From contig NZ_CP046027.1 in NCBI RefSeq assembly GCF_009671065.1, positions 1,178,001 to 1,242,000 on the forward strand: a stretch of DNA of 64,000 nt, read 5' to 3'. Shown in pieces: positions 28,010 to 40,831 of the stretch (positions within the stretch are counted from its first letter, which is position 1; each line of letters begins with the position of its first letter). Made by a program: the position numbers and the translations under genes. The notes beneath the pieces are model-generated. The model saw nothing but the letters and a program-made list of their open reading frames with translations, was not told where the DNA came from and searched no databases. The stretch is from Neisseria brasiliensis (GTDB lineage Bacteria; Pseudomonadota; Gammaproteobacteria; Burkholderiales; Neisseriaceae).

Positions 28010-29266
28010 GAGACCTTTGCAAAACCCCTCTTAAATCCCATGTAAAGTAACTATAGTTACCAAGCGGCATAATACTTCCCAAACACCCTAAAATCCTCTA
28101 AATTCCCTTTAAGCCGAATTTAGAGGATTTTCTTCATGAGCAGCTTCTTCAAACAAACCGTCGAAACTATCGTTGGTAAAGACCCCGACCGCTTTCCCTT
28201 GCTCAAAATTCAGCTCATTATCGACTGGCAGCCCATTGCCGATTATCTCGAACAACAAAAAGGCCGCTATGCCCGTCATCACGGCGGCCGCCCCGCCTAT
28301 TCATTATTGTCCATGTTTAAAGCCGTCTTACTCGGCCAATGGCACAGCCTGTCCGACCCCGAACTCGAACACAGTCTCATTACCCGTATCGACTTTTATC
28401 TCTTCTGCGGTTTTGACGAACTCAACACCCCCGACCACAGCACACTGTGCCGTTACCGCAACTGGCTGGCACAAAACAATCTACTTGCCGAATTACTGGA
28501 TTTGATTAACCGCCAATTAACCGACAAAGGCTTAAAAATCCAACATGCCAAAGCAGCCGTTATTGACGCCACCATAATCCAAACAGCCAGCGGCAAACAG
28601 CGACGGGCGATTGAAACTGATGAAAACGGTGTGGTTTCAGAAAACACTCCCAGCAAAGACCAAGATGCCCGCTGGGTGAAGAAGGACGGTAAGTTCAAAC
28701 TCGGCTACAAACAACATACCCGTACCGATCATGAAGGCTATATCGAGAAACTGCACATCAGTCCGGCCAACGAACACGAATGCAATCACTTTGAACCGTT
28801 GCTGCAAGATATTGCCGAAGGCACCAAGGTTTATGCTGACAAAGGATATGACAGTAAAGCCAATCGAGCCTTACTGCAACAAAAAGGACTTTCAGACGGC
28901 ATTATGCGTAAGGCGCACCGGGGTCATCCGTTAACTGAAGAAGATAAGGCAAGAAATAAGCAATTGTCGAAAACGCGTTATGTGGTGGAACAGAGCTTTG
29001 GTACGCTACACCGTAAATTCCGCTACCACCGTGCGGCTTATTTCGGCTTATTGAAAGTGACTGCGCAAAGTCATTTGAAAGCGATTTGTATCAACCTGCT
29101 GAAAGCTGCCAACAGGCTTCGTGTGTCTGCTGCCGCGTGAAAAGGGGGAAATGTGCCCGAGAATAGGGAATTTTAGGTAATGATTGGGGATTTTATGTTG
29201 AAAAAAAGCTTACTTAGTAACCTAGGTAAGCTTTTTTGATGGTAGGTAGGGTTTTGCAAAGGTCTC
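28010..29266. mobile_element. IS5-family insertion sequence (IS1106-like)
   Basis: The 1257-bp element has an 18-bp perfect terminal inverted repeat (GAGACCTTTGCAAAACCC) and a single transposase gene. A strong inverted repeat near 29207-29238 (AAAAAAGCTTAC and GTAAGCTTTTTT) can terminate its transcript. I see no clean target duplication: the flanks GCCT and GGCT match in three of four bases. It lies between dksA and the rRNA promoters. Confidence 0.9.
28136..29140 (+). CDS. IS5-family transposase
   Basis: The 334-residue DDE transposase resembles those of the neisserial IS1106 group. The catalytic motifs are AVIDATIIQTA (first Asp), KVYADKGYDS (second Asp) and YVVEQSFGTLHRKFRY (the Y-(2)R-(3)E-(6)K-type Glu region). 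The N-terminal domain (FPLLKIQLIIDWQPIADYLE) is the DUF772-type DNA-binding part. The frame is intact, so the element may be active and could mobilise the MITEs with the same ends. Confidence 0.93.
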   Translation: MSSFFKQTVETIVGKDPDRFPLLKIQLIIDWQPIADYLEQQKGRYARHHGGRPAYSLLSMFKAVLLGQWHSLSDPELEHSLITRIDFYLFCGFDELNTPDHSTLCRYRNWLAQNNLLAELLDLINRQLTDKGLKIQHAKAAVIDATIIQTASGKQRRAIETDENGVVSENTPSKDQDARWVKKDGKFKLGYKQHTRTDHEGYIEKLHISPANEHECNHFEPLLQDIAEGTKVYADKGYDSKANRALLQQKGLSDGIMRKAHRGHPLTEEDKARNKQLSKTRYVVEQSFGTLHRKFRYHRAAYFGLLKVTAQSHLKAICINLLKAANRLRVSAAA

Positions 29267-29391
29267 GGCTTTTGTATATAGGCTGATAAGTTTGGGTAGT
29301 TGGAGTAGTTTTTTTGCAAATTAGTTGAAATTAAATTTGATTGTAAAACAGCGATTTGTTGGATTTTGTAGAAATTTGTTGTTTGTTGGAG

Positions 29392-29420
29392 TTGACGGTT
29401 TTGGGGGAGAGGGGTATAGT
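29392..29420 (+). promoter_or_regulatory. rRNA promoter P1
   Basis: TTGACG (29392-29397) and TATAGT (29415-29420) are separated by 17 bp. The bases after the -10, TCGGTTCTT, recur after the downstream promoter, suggesting a duplicated start-region discriminator. The IS5 element ends 125 bp upstream. Confidence 0.75.
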
Positions 29421-29508
29421 TCGGTTCTTCGCTGCTGACGCAGTGGCGAAACGAGCTGATAATTATAGCACGGTTGATTTGATTTTTCGATAAATTTTGA
29501 AAAAAGAG

Positions 29509-29536
29509 TTGACAAGCAGTTTGAGTGATGTATAAT
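29509..29536 (+). promoter_or_regulatory. rRNA promoter P2
   Basis: A consensus -35 TTGACA (29509-29514) and consensus -10 TATAAT (29531-29536) with a 16-bp spacer. The same TCGGTTCTT follows as at P1. This should be the stronger promoter of the tandem pair. Confidence 0.85.
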
Positions 29537-29544
29537 TCGGTTCT

Positions 29545-29558
29545 TGCTCTTTAACAAA
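29545..29558 (+). promoter_or_regulatory. boxA antitermination element, 16S leader
   Basis: TGCTCTTTAACAAA matches the boxA consensus recognised by NusB-NusE, in the usual place between the rRNA promoter and the 16S gene. Confidence 0.85.
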
Positions 29559-29681
29559 CAGATTACCGATAAGTGTGAGTGCGACAAGCCTCACACTGCG
29601 ACAAAAACAGACAAGATGTAGATTTATCTATACTTTGTCAGTTTCTTTGAAGCAGACCAGAAGTTAAATAAGTTAGAGATT

Positions 29682-31225
<1,544 letters not shown>

Positions 31226-31349
31226 GAGAAAAGAAGAGGCTTCTCGCATTCACACTTATCGGTAAACTGTAGAAGATGCAAAAGATATTGAGAGATTGAA
31301 AAAGAACGGTTTAAAAGCTGAACTTAAACGATTTCAAAATAACGACCTT

Positions 31350-31426
<77 letters not shown>

Positions 31427-31437
31427 CAACTCATACT

Positions 31438-31513
31438 GGGGGCATAGCTCAGTTGGTAGAGCACCTGCTTTGCAAGCAGGGGGTCATCGGTTCGATCCCG
31501 TTTGCCTCCACCA
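31438..31513 (+). tRNA. tRNA-Ala (TGC)
   Basis: A 76-base cloverleaf with anticodon TGC in CTTTGCAAG, TTCGATC in the T loop and an encoded CCA end. Second tRNA of the rRNA spacer. The remaining spacer to the 23S gene (31514-31937) holds no gene, only processing stems and a second boxA. Confidence 0.97.
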
Positions 31514-31673
31514 CACACTTCCCAAATCAAAGTCAGTTGGCAGAAGTTAAATAAAAAAGCGCTTAGCGCTGATTTTTTGTTTAACGACTGAAAAAGCTTG
31601 ACTGCAAAAAGAAGGCTGATATAATGGCCAGCTCATTTTGATTTGCGAAGTCAATAGCAATATTGAAAAGCAT

Positions 31674-31687
31674 CGATCTTTAACAAA
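31674..31687 (+). promoter_or_regulatory. Second boxA-like element upstream of 23S
   Basis: CGATCTTTAACAAA resembles boxA and lies in the spacer ahead of the 23S gene, where rRNA operons usually repeat the antitermination signal. Confidence 0.7.
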
Positions 31688-31937
31688 TTGGAAAGCCGAA
31701 ATCAACAAACAAAGACAATGTTGATTTACTTTGACAATTAGCTATTTGCAAATGGCTGATTGTTGTGAAGAAGTAAATCACAGTATTTGGGTGATGATTG
31801 TATCGACTTAACCCTGAAACACAAAAGGCAGGGTTAAGACACAACAAAGCAGTAAGCTTTATCAAAGTAAAAACATCTAGTTCCACTACTTGTCAACGGT
31901 AGTGCGGATTAAGTCAAAGAGGTTCTTGAAATGATAG

Positions 31938-34829
<2,892 letters not shown>

Positions 34830-34948
34830 ATCATTTGAAGAACTTCAAAGATAAAAGCTTACTGATGATTCAGTCATCACCAACAGTTGATTAAAGAATA
34901 AATAAGTGCAGGAGACTGCATAACGGCTTACCGATTTGTACAGTTTAA

Positions 34949-35063
34949 GTTTGGCGGCCATAGCGAGTTGGTCCCACGCCTTCCCATCCCGAACAGGACC
35001 GTGAAACGACTCAGCGCCGATGATAGTGTGGTTCTTCCATGTGAAAGTAGGTCACTGCCAAAC
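34949..35063 (+). rRNA. rrf: 5S ribosomal RNA
   Basis: The terminal stem GTTTGGC / GCCAAAC closes a 115-base RNA with the conserved CCATCCCGAACAGGACCGTG region. It completes a standard 16S-Ile-Ala-23S-5S operon. Confidence 0.93.
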
Positions 35064-35072
35064 ACCCATTCC

Positions 35073-35104
35073 GAAGCCTCTGATGAATGTCAGAGGCTTC
35101 TTTA
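35073..35104 (+). terminator. rRNA operon terminator
   Basis: GAAGCCTCTGA and TCAGAGGCTTC form an 11-bp stem with a 6-base loop, followed by a short T-run. It lies 10 bp after 5S. Confidence 0.85.
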
Positions 35105-35240
35105 CGTTTGATACAACTGTAACTAAGTAAAAGCGTGGTCATGATGAAACAGTCATGAAATAATCAGTAGATAATATTTGCATTATTAATATTGAGTAAA
35201 TATAATCTACGATACTATCAACACATTCAGGAGAAAACGC

Positions 35241-35537
35241 ATGAATCCGATGAAGAAAATCATCTTCTACGCACTGACCACTTTAGTTGCTTCTGTCTCT
35301 GCTGCCGCAGTGAATGTCAACACCGCCTCCGAAAGCGAACTGACGGCACTGCCGGGTGTAGGCCCTGCCAAAGCCAAAGCGATTGTAGAGTATCGCAAAC
35401 AGCATGGTAGCTTTAAGACCTTGGACGAACTGAAAAACGTCAAAGGCATTGGTGAAGGAATCTTCTCGAAATTAAAGAATGAAGCCACTGTCGCTGCGCC
35501 GGCTAAGAAAGCTGCTCAGCCTGCTGTTAAGAAGTAG
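35241..35537 (+). CDS. comE: ComE (ComEA-type) periplasmic DNA-binding competence protein
   Basis: ComE binds incoming DNA in the periplasm and ratchets it inwards during transformation. The 98-residue protein has a signal peptide (MNPMKKIIFYALTTLVASVS and on) and a helix-hairpin-helix domain: VNVNTASESELTALPGVGPA, then TLDELKNVKGIGEGIFSKL. A Lys/Ala-rich tail ends it. In gonococci and meningococci comE copies also lie just downstream of rRNA operons, which is the case here, so more copies at other rRNA loci are likely. An alternative start at codon 4 (ATGAAG) is possible. Confidence 0.95.
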   Translation: MNPMKKIIFYALTTLVASVSAAAVNVNTASESELTALPGVGPAKAKAIVEYRKQHGSFKTLDELKNVKGIGEGIFSKLKNEATVAAPAKKAAQPAVKK

Positions 35538-35566
35538 CAGCAGGCTGGCTTATGAGAAAGAAGGAC

Positions 35567-35604
35567 GCCGTCTGAAATACTTATTGGGTTCAGACGGCTT
35601 TTTG
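35567..35604 (+). terminator. DUS terminator after comE
   Basis: GCCGTCTGAA and TTCAGACGGC pair around a 12-base loop, then CTTTTTG. It follows the comE stop by 30 bp. Confidence 0.75.
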
Positions 35605-35642
35605 TTTGAGAGAGCAAAGGTTTATTTAAACAAAAATCGTTA

Positions 35643-36387
35643 GGGGCTTAGGAAGCAAAAATATTAAATTGGGTTATTTCGAAGCATCTTCATTAATATT
35701 TTACCTAAATCTTCATGCCGGTGGTTAAACCTAAACTCCGTTTCTTTGAGATGCAGATAAAACATCTCTTTGGAAATACCATGAAATTTAGCCAAACGCC
35801 CCTTAGCATAACTCCAAAAAGATTCAATACCATTGATATGTTGCTTTCCTCGAGCAAACTCATTGGAACCATGATGGACACGGTAATGCTTCTCATAGCC
35901 CATATCGACAAGACCGTCATATGCTTTCCAGCCGTCAGTATTGATTTCACTGTCAGCAGATATGTGACCACGTATGACCTTGATTAGTGAGGCTTTCGAA
36001 GCGTCGGGAACGATTTCCGTATAGACCACGCCATTGCGTTTCAGTATGCCAAATACGATGGTTTTACCTGACGCTCCGCGACCGCGCTTACCCCTGATAC
36101 GTCGCGCACCAAAGTAAGATTCATCTAATTCGACCACACCGGACAGTGGTGAGCTTTGTTCGCACAGAGCAGCAATCCTGTGTCTGATTTTCAGGAAAAT
36201 AGGATTGATACTGCGTACACTAATGCCGGTCATTTTAGCAGTATCGGAAGCGGTCAAATCAAGAGCGAAACAGCGGATTATTTCTCTAAACTTTTGCTCT
36301 GAAATTTTGCTGAACTTTTGATACTTATTTTTTAGTTTCATATTAGGAGCTTATCAGGTTTTTTGATGATTTTGCTTCCTAAGCCCC
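35643..36387. mobile_element. IS1595-family insertion sequence
   Basis: The 745-bp element has an 18-bp perfect inverted repeat GGGGCTTAGGAAGCAAAA at both ends. It is flanked by the direct repeat ATCGTTA at 35636-35642 and 36388-36394. The perfect repeats and intact transposase suggest recent insertion. The rest of the gap to 36606 holds a DUS hairpin. Confidence 0.93.
35664..36341 (-). CDS. IS1595-family transposase (IS1016/ISXO2-like domain)
   Basis: The 225-residue transposase has the family signature VELDESYFGARRIRGKRGRG (first catalytic Asp), then VIRGHISADSEINTDGWKAY (second Asp in NTDGW) and the final acidic region GIESFWSYAKGRL. A helix-turn-helix-like N-terminus (SDTAKMTGISVRSINPIFLK) precedes. 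The frame is intact. Confidence 0.92.
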   Translation of the reverse strand: MKLKNKYQKFSKISEQKFREIIRCFALDLTASDTAKMTGISVRSINPIFLKIRHRIAALCEQSSPLSGVVELDESYFGARRIRGKRGRGASGKTIVFGILKRNGVVYTEIVPDASKASLIKVIRGHISADSEINTDGWKAYDGLVDMGYEKHYRVHHGSNEFARGKQHINGIESFWSYAKGRLAKFHGISKEMFYLHLKETEFRFNHRHEDLGKILMKMLRNNPI

Positions 36388-36490
36388 ATCGTTAATCGCT
36401 TATATTCAAATAGGTTTGTTTGACTTAAAGAATATCGTTAGAGATAACGTGATCATCATGACTATCGCACTATTATTATTTTAGCAATAC

Positions 36491-36529
36491 AAAAAGCCGT
36501 CTGAAATCATTGTTTCAGACGGCTTTTTG
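36491..36529. terminator. DUS hairpin between IS1595 and the next gene
   Basis: AAAAAGCCGTCTGAAA and its inverse enclose a short loop, with A and T runs on both sides. It can terminate in either direction, here probably the minus-strand gene ending at 36606. Confidence 0.75.
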
Positions 36530-36605
36530 CATAAAAACTATTCAGCAAGTCACTGTCTCTATGAACAAATATTTATGCTGATTTTTTAAGCTTCTGCGCT
36601 TCATG

Positions 36606-37094
36606 TTAGGTTTGGGCGCTCGGTGCAGGTAAAGCTTTATGTAAGCGATACCAACCAAATAAGCGATATAAGCAAAGTAAAGCAATGGCCGGTAAGCATA
36701 GGGCGCTGATTAAATAGCGGATATTGTTAAAATTGAATACATTATCGCCGGATAAAAGCGATGTGATTGCCCAAAACCACTCCCATAGCGAGGGCAGACT
36801 AAACGCTAATACGGCAATCAGCCCTAATGTTCTGAAAATGCCGATGGGTAAGATTTTTTTTTGTAATACGGTTCGGTTGAGTTGTAATAGAACGATTAAG
36901 CCAAAGCCAATGATGAGAATCATCCCGCCATTGGAGACAACCTGCAGGCTGCTGAAAGCAATATCGGGTGTAACGGTGTCGGTTTGTGCTTGGCTGGATT
37001 GACGATTCATGCTTTGGGAAATATTTAAACCGAGGCCGTAAATCATGTCTGCTAGAATAATCCAAATCGGGAGAGAGGTAAGTAAGCGGTTCAT
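36606..37094 (-). CDS. Membrane protein of unknown function
   Basis: I start at 37094 (MNRLLTSLPIWIILADMIYG); 33 further upstream codons would be A/T-rich and un-family-like. The 162-residue product has about four hydrophobic segments (near residues 8-24, 56-72, 84-106 and 126-148), with a polar stretch (SQSMNRQSSQAQTDTV) after the first. I recognise no family. It is unlinked to pyk, which is read divergently. Confidence 0.7.
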   Translation of the reverse strand: MNRLLTSLPIWIILADMIYGLGLNISQSMNRQSSQAQTDTVTPDIAFSSLQVVSNGGMILIIGFGLIVLLQLNRTVLQKKILPIGIFRTLGLIAVLAFSLPSLWEWFWAITSLLSGDNVFNFNNIRYLISALCLPAIALLCLYRLFGWYRLHKALPAPSAQT

Positions 37095-37385
37095 TATTGA
37101 TGAAAAATTAATGTATAAATTACAAAAATATAATACATTATTCAGTACAAATTTGGCTATTTGCCCATGTAAAAAATATGTATTAAGTGACAAACTATAA
37201 TGGTTTATGTGCTATTTGATAAAAGTATGCCGTTGCAGCAGGCTATAAATTTTACTTTGCGATGGCAAGATTGAAAAAGATTACTAAAAGTTTGGTTTGA
37301 ATCACAAATTCTGTAATTTTATACCAAAATAAAAGAATTTCAGGTTACAATTTGTTTCTTAATAACAGTAGGCTTACCAGAAAGG

Positions 37386-38864
37386 ATGTCAATGAATACC
37401 GTCAAACGTGACTTAACCCGTATCAGCCACAATACTAAAATTGTGGCCACCTTGGGCCCCGGTAGTAATGATGTTCAATTGCTTGAAGACATGATTCGTG
37501 TGGGTGGCTTGAATGTCGTTCGTTTTAATTTCAGCCATGGCACCGCAGAATTTCATCAAGAAAATGCGCGCATTGTGCGTGAGGCAGCCAAACGTTCCGG
37601 ACAAGAAATTGCGATTTTAGCCGACTTGCAAGGGCCTAAAATCCGTGTAGGTAAAATTGCCGGTGGCAGCATTCAGTTGAATCAGGGTGAAAAACTGGTT
37701 TTGGATGCGGCGCTGGAAGAAGAAGGTACGCGTGAAGCGGTGGGTTTGGATTACCGTGATTTACCGAATGATGTGAAGCCGGGTGATGTATTGTGGTTGG
37801 ATGATGGCTTATTGACGTTGACCGTGGATTCAGTTGAAGGAAGTAAAATTATTACAACTGTGGCTAATAGTCATGTATTAAAAAGCAACAAAGGCATCAA
37901 TAAGCCGGGTGGCGGTTTGTCGGCCGGTGCGTTAACCGAAAAAGATTTCCGCGATTTGAAAACCGCCATTGCCATTGGTTGCGATTATTTAGCCATCAGC
38001 TTTGTTAAATCGGCTGAAGATTTGCATCTTGCCCGTGCCAAAGTGGAAGAAGAAATGCAGGGTAGCAATGCAGTTCGTCCGGGCTTGGTATCAAAAATCG
38101 AACGCGTGGAAGCGATTGAAAACTTGGATGAAATTATTCTCGCTTCAGATGGCATTATGGTAGCACGTGGTGATTTGGCGGTAGAAGTTGGCCATGCGGC
38201 GGTGCCTGCACTGCAAAAACGCATGATTCGCCGTGCGCGTGAATTGCGCCGTTTCAGCATTACTGCTACTCAAATGATGGAAAGCATGATCACCAATCCG
38301 GTACCAACCCGCGCCGAAGTGAGTGATGTGGCCAATGCCGTATTGGATGGTACTGATGCCGTGATGTGTTCGGCAGAAACCGCAGTAGGTGCGTATCCGT
38401 TTGAAACCGTGACCCAAATGGCGATGATTTGTGCCGCGGCGGAAAAAGAGCAAGATTCGTTGAACGGCGTTTCTGAAGTGATTGAAGAAAAAGAAGCCGT
38501 CAGCACCAACTTGGCAATTGCCACCGGTGCGGTCAGCGTGGCGCGCGCTGTGCATGCCAAAGCGATTGTAGCTTTGACCGAAAGCGGTTCGACTGCTTTT
38601 GAAATCAGCCGTCACAATATCCAATTGCCGATTTTTGCGTTGACCCCAAGCATTTCGGCACAGCGCCGCATGGCCATGTATCGTGGTGTGCGTCCGATGA
38701 TTTTGGCAACCAGCACCGACCACAATACCGCCCTGAACGAAGTGGAAGCCACCTTAATCGAGCACAATATTTTGAAATCTGGTGATCAATACATCATCAC
38801 CAGCGGTTCGAAAATGCGTGAATCTGGTTCGACCAATATGCTGGAAGTGTTGCAAGTGAAGTAA
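37386..38864 (+). CDS. pyk: Pyruvate kinase
   Basis: Pyruvate kinase converts phosphoenolpyruvate and ADP to pyruvate and ATP. The 492-residue protein begins KIVATLGPGS and has VVRFNFSHGT, LADLQGPKIRVG, the active-site Lys/Mg region DYLAISFVKSAEDL and GIMVARGDLAVEVG, and the C-terminal domain LTESGSTAFEISRHN. This is the PykA-like type. A start at the third codon (second ATG) is equally possible. Many Neisseria use Entner-Doudoroff metabolism, for which this is the terminal step. Confidence 0.96.
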   Translation: MSMNTVKRDLTRISHNTKIVATLGPGSNDVQLLEDMIRVGGLNVVRFNFSHGTAEFHQENARIVREAAKRSGQEIAILADLQGPKIRVGKIAGGSIQLNQGEKLVLDAALEEEGTREAVGLDYRDLPNDVKPGDVLWLDDGLLTLTVDSVEGSKIITTVANSHVLKSNKGINKPGGGLSAGALTEKDFRDLKTAIAIGCDYLAISFVKSAEDLHLARAKVEEEMQGSNAVRPGLVSKIERVEAIENLDEIILASDGIMVARGDLAVEVGHAAVPALQKRMIRRARELRRFSITATQMMESMITNPVPTRAEVSDVANAVLDGTDAVMCSAETAVGAYPFETVTQMAMICAAAEKEQDSLNGVSEVIEEKEAVSTNLAIATGAVSVARAVHAKAIVALTESGSTAFEISRHNIQLPIFALTPSISAQRRMAMYRGVRPMILATSTDHNTALNEVEATLIEHNILKSGDQYIITSGSKMRESGSTNMLEVLQVK

Positions 38865-38875
38865 CTTTATGCCCG

Positions 38876-38904
38876 AAAGCAGGCTGTTTCAGCCTGCTTT
38901 TTTT
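38876..38904 (+). terminator. Rho-independent terminator of pyk
   Basis: AAAGCAGGCT and AGCCTGCTTT form a 10-bp stem with a 5-base loop, followed by seven T. This is a classical terminator without any DUS. Confidence 0.92.
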
Positions 38905-39065
38905 GTGTTTTGCATAAAAGTAACACAATGTAATCGATAGATAGACAAAATGTAGAAAAAACTGTTATTCGCGCATAAGCTATTATAAAATCGAGCAGAT
39001 ACACTAATTTAAGTACACGGTCGTTTCAGACGGCCTTTTTTATGTTTTACGATACGATATTCATT

Positions 39066-40505
39066 ATGGAAAAGTCTTTGAAAAAAATCAGCTTGGGCGT
39101 GGCCCTGGCATTTGCAGCCACCGCCGCCCAAGCTTCCGGCTATCATTTCGGTACCCAATCGGTAACCGCCCAAAGCACGGCCAATGCCGCCGCTGCCGAA
39201 GCGGCTGATGCCTCCACCATTTTCTACAATCCGGCCGGTTTGACTAAGCTGGAAAACCATGAAATTACCGCTACCATCAATGCCGTGGCGCCACACATCA
39301 AATACAGTGATGCCGAAGCGACTTATCGCCGTGGCGGTAAGGTAAACGGTGAAACCGGTGGCAAAATCACCGACGATATTGTGATTGCCCCGCATGTTTA
39401 CGGCGCTTATAAAGTGAATGATGATGTCACCGTCGGTGTGGGCATGTATGTGCCGTTTGGCTCGTCAACCGAATACAGTAAAGATTCGGTATTGCGCCAT
39501 CATTTAAACCAATTAGGCTTGACCACCATTGCCGTTGAGCCGGTGGTGGCCTATCAATTCCATCCGCAACATTCGATTGGTGTCGGTGCGATTGCTCAAT
39601 ATTCGACTGCGGAATTGCGTAAATATGCTGACTGGGATGCCAGTGGAGGGGTGAGTGAGAAAGCAGGATTCGATGCTACCGGCCACGCCGATGGCCATGC
39701 TGAAGTAAAAGGCAAAGACTGGGGCTTTGGCTACCAATTGGCGTGGATGTGGGATGTGAATGACCGTACTCGTGTCGGTGTGAATTACCGTTCGAAAGTT
39801 AGCCATACGCTTAAAGGTACGGCTGATTGGTATGCTGATGGAGCGGCTGTCAGTACGCCAAATCCTGTATTGGGCGGTCAATCGCTTTATGGTGCGGTTA
39901 TTGGCCAGCCGACTTCACTCAATGCCGGTACGCCATTGGAGGGCCGTGGCTATGTGCCACATGAAAAAGCCTCAGTTAAAATCGTGACGCCTGAATCTTT
40001 GTCGGTGCACGGCATGTATAAAGCCACCGATAAGCTGAACCTGTTTGGTGATGTGACTTGGACGCGCCACAGCCGCTTCAACAAAGCCGAACTGGTCTTT
40101 GAAAACACCAAAAACATTGGCGGCGGCAACAAATCCGACCGCACCATCATCACCCCAAACTGGCGCAACACCTACAAAGTGGCCATCGGCGGTTCATACC
40201 AATACAGCGAGCCTTTACAACTGCGTGCCGGTATCGCCTTTGATCAAAGCCCGGTACGTGGTGCCGAAAGCCGCTTGAATACCTTGCCTGACGGCAACCG
40301 CATTTGGTATTCGGTGGGTGCCAAATACCAATACCGCAAAAACCATGTCTTCGACGTGGCCTACAGCCATATCCACATCAATGACACCAGTTTTAATGCA
40401 GCAGCGTCAACTGGTGACAATGTCGACAGCAAAGGCGCGGCAACGGCGAAATTCAACAATTATGCCAATATTTTAGGTGTGCAATACAGCTATAAATTCC
40501 GCTAA
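39066..40505 (+). CDS. OmpP1/FadL-type outer membrane transporter
   Basis: I start at 39066 (MEKSLKKISLGVALAFAATA), which gives a signal peptide; the frame is open eight codons further. The 479-residue protein matches FadL-type long-chain hydrophobic-compound channels: the mature N-terminus SGYHFGTQSVTAQSTANAAA and the family hallmark DASTIFYNPAGLTKL, then alternating beta strands, ending in SYKFR. It probably imports fatty acids or similar compounds. An AG-DUS with a T-run lies just upstream (near 39025-39040). Confidence 0.92.
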   Translation: MEKSLKKISLGVALAFAATAAQASGYHFGTQSVTAQSTANAAAAEAADASTIFYNPAGLTKLENHEITATINAVAPHIKYSDAEATYRRGGKVNGETGGKITDDIVIAPHVYGAYKVNDDVTVGVGMYVPFGSSTEYSKDSVLRHHLNQLGLTTIAVEPVVAYQFHPQHSIGVGAIAQYSTAELRKYADWDASGGVSEKAGFDATGHADGHAEVKGKDWGFGYQLAWMWDVNDRTRVGVNYRSKVSHTLKGTADWYADGAAVSTPNPVLGGQSLYGAVIGQPTSLNAGTPLEGRGYVPHEKASVKIVTPESLSVHGMYKATDKLNLFGDVTWTRHSRFNKAELVFENTKNIGGGNKSDRTIITPNWRNTYKVAIGGSYQYSEPLQLRAGIAFDQSPVRGAESRLNTLPDGNRIWYSVGAKYQYRKNHVFDVAYSHIHINDTSFNAAASTGDNVDSKGAATAKFNNYANILGVQYSYKFR

Positions 40506-40540
40506 GATTGGAATAAACTAATTGTGCTGGTAATACAAAC

Positions 40541-40579
40541 AAGCCGTCTGAAAAGGAAAAATTCTTTTCAGACGGCTTG
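40541..40579. terminator. DUS terminator between convergent genes
   Basis: AAGCCGTCTGAAAAG and its inverse form a stem of about 15 bp. It lies between the OmpP1 gene and the minus-strand small lipoprotein gene and can serve both. Confidence 0.8.
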
Positions 40580-40624
40580 TTTTATCGTTATCTCATTTCA
40601 AATCTGCTGGAAACACGCAAAAGA

Positions 40625-40762
40625 TTAATTGCCGATGCGTGTGTGTGTAGTTTCCACGCCTGTTTTGATTTCGCCATACATTTCCGAGCTGCTGTTGCCC
40701 GATAAGCCACCGGCACAGGCAGAGAGCAGTAAAGCCAAGCCGATGGTGAGAAAAGTTTTCAT
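40625..40762 (-). CDS. Very small lipoprotein (45 residues)
   Basis: Direct translation from ATG 40762-40760 to TAA 40627-40625 gives 45 residues beginning MKTFLTIGLALLLSACAGG. The lipobox LSAC puts a lipidated Cys at residue 16, leaving a 30-residue mature peptide ending EIKTGVETTHTRIGN. A purine-rich ribosome-binding region (GGAAAAAAC) precedes it. It has its own DUS terminator at 40541-40579. The size and Gly/Ser-rich linker recall entericidin-like or structural mini-lipoproteins, but I cannot assign a role. Confidence 0.75.
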   Translation of the reverse strand: MKTFLTIGLALLLSACAGGLSGNSSSEMYGEIKTGVETTHTRIGN

Positions 40763-40796
40763 GTTTTTTCCTTTATGATTCAATGTGATTTTAGCT

Positions 40797-40828
40797 AAAA
40801 GGCCGTCTGAAAGTTCAGACGGCCTTTG
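40797..40828 (-). terminator. DUS terminator after the DUF3579-GNAT gene
   Basis: AAAAGGCCGTCTGAA and TTCAGACGGCCTTT pair around a 2-base loop, directly after the stop codon of the minus-strand gene. Confidence 0.8.
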
Positions 40829-40831
40829 TGT

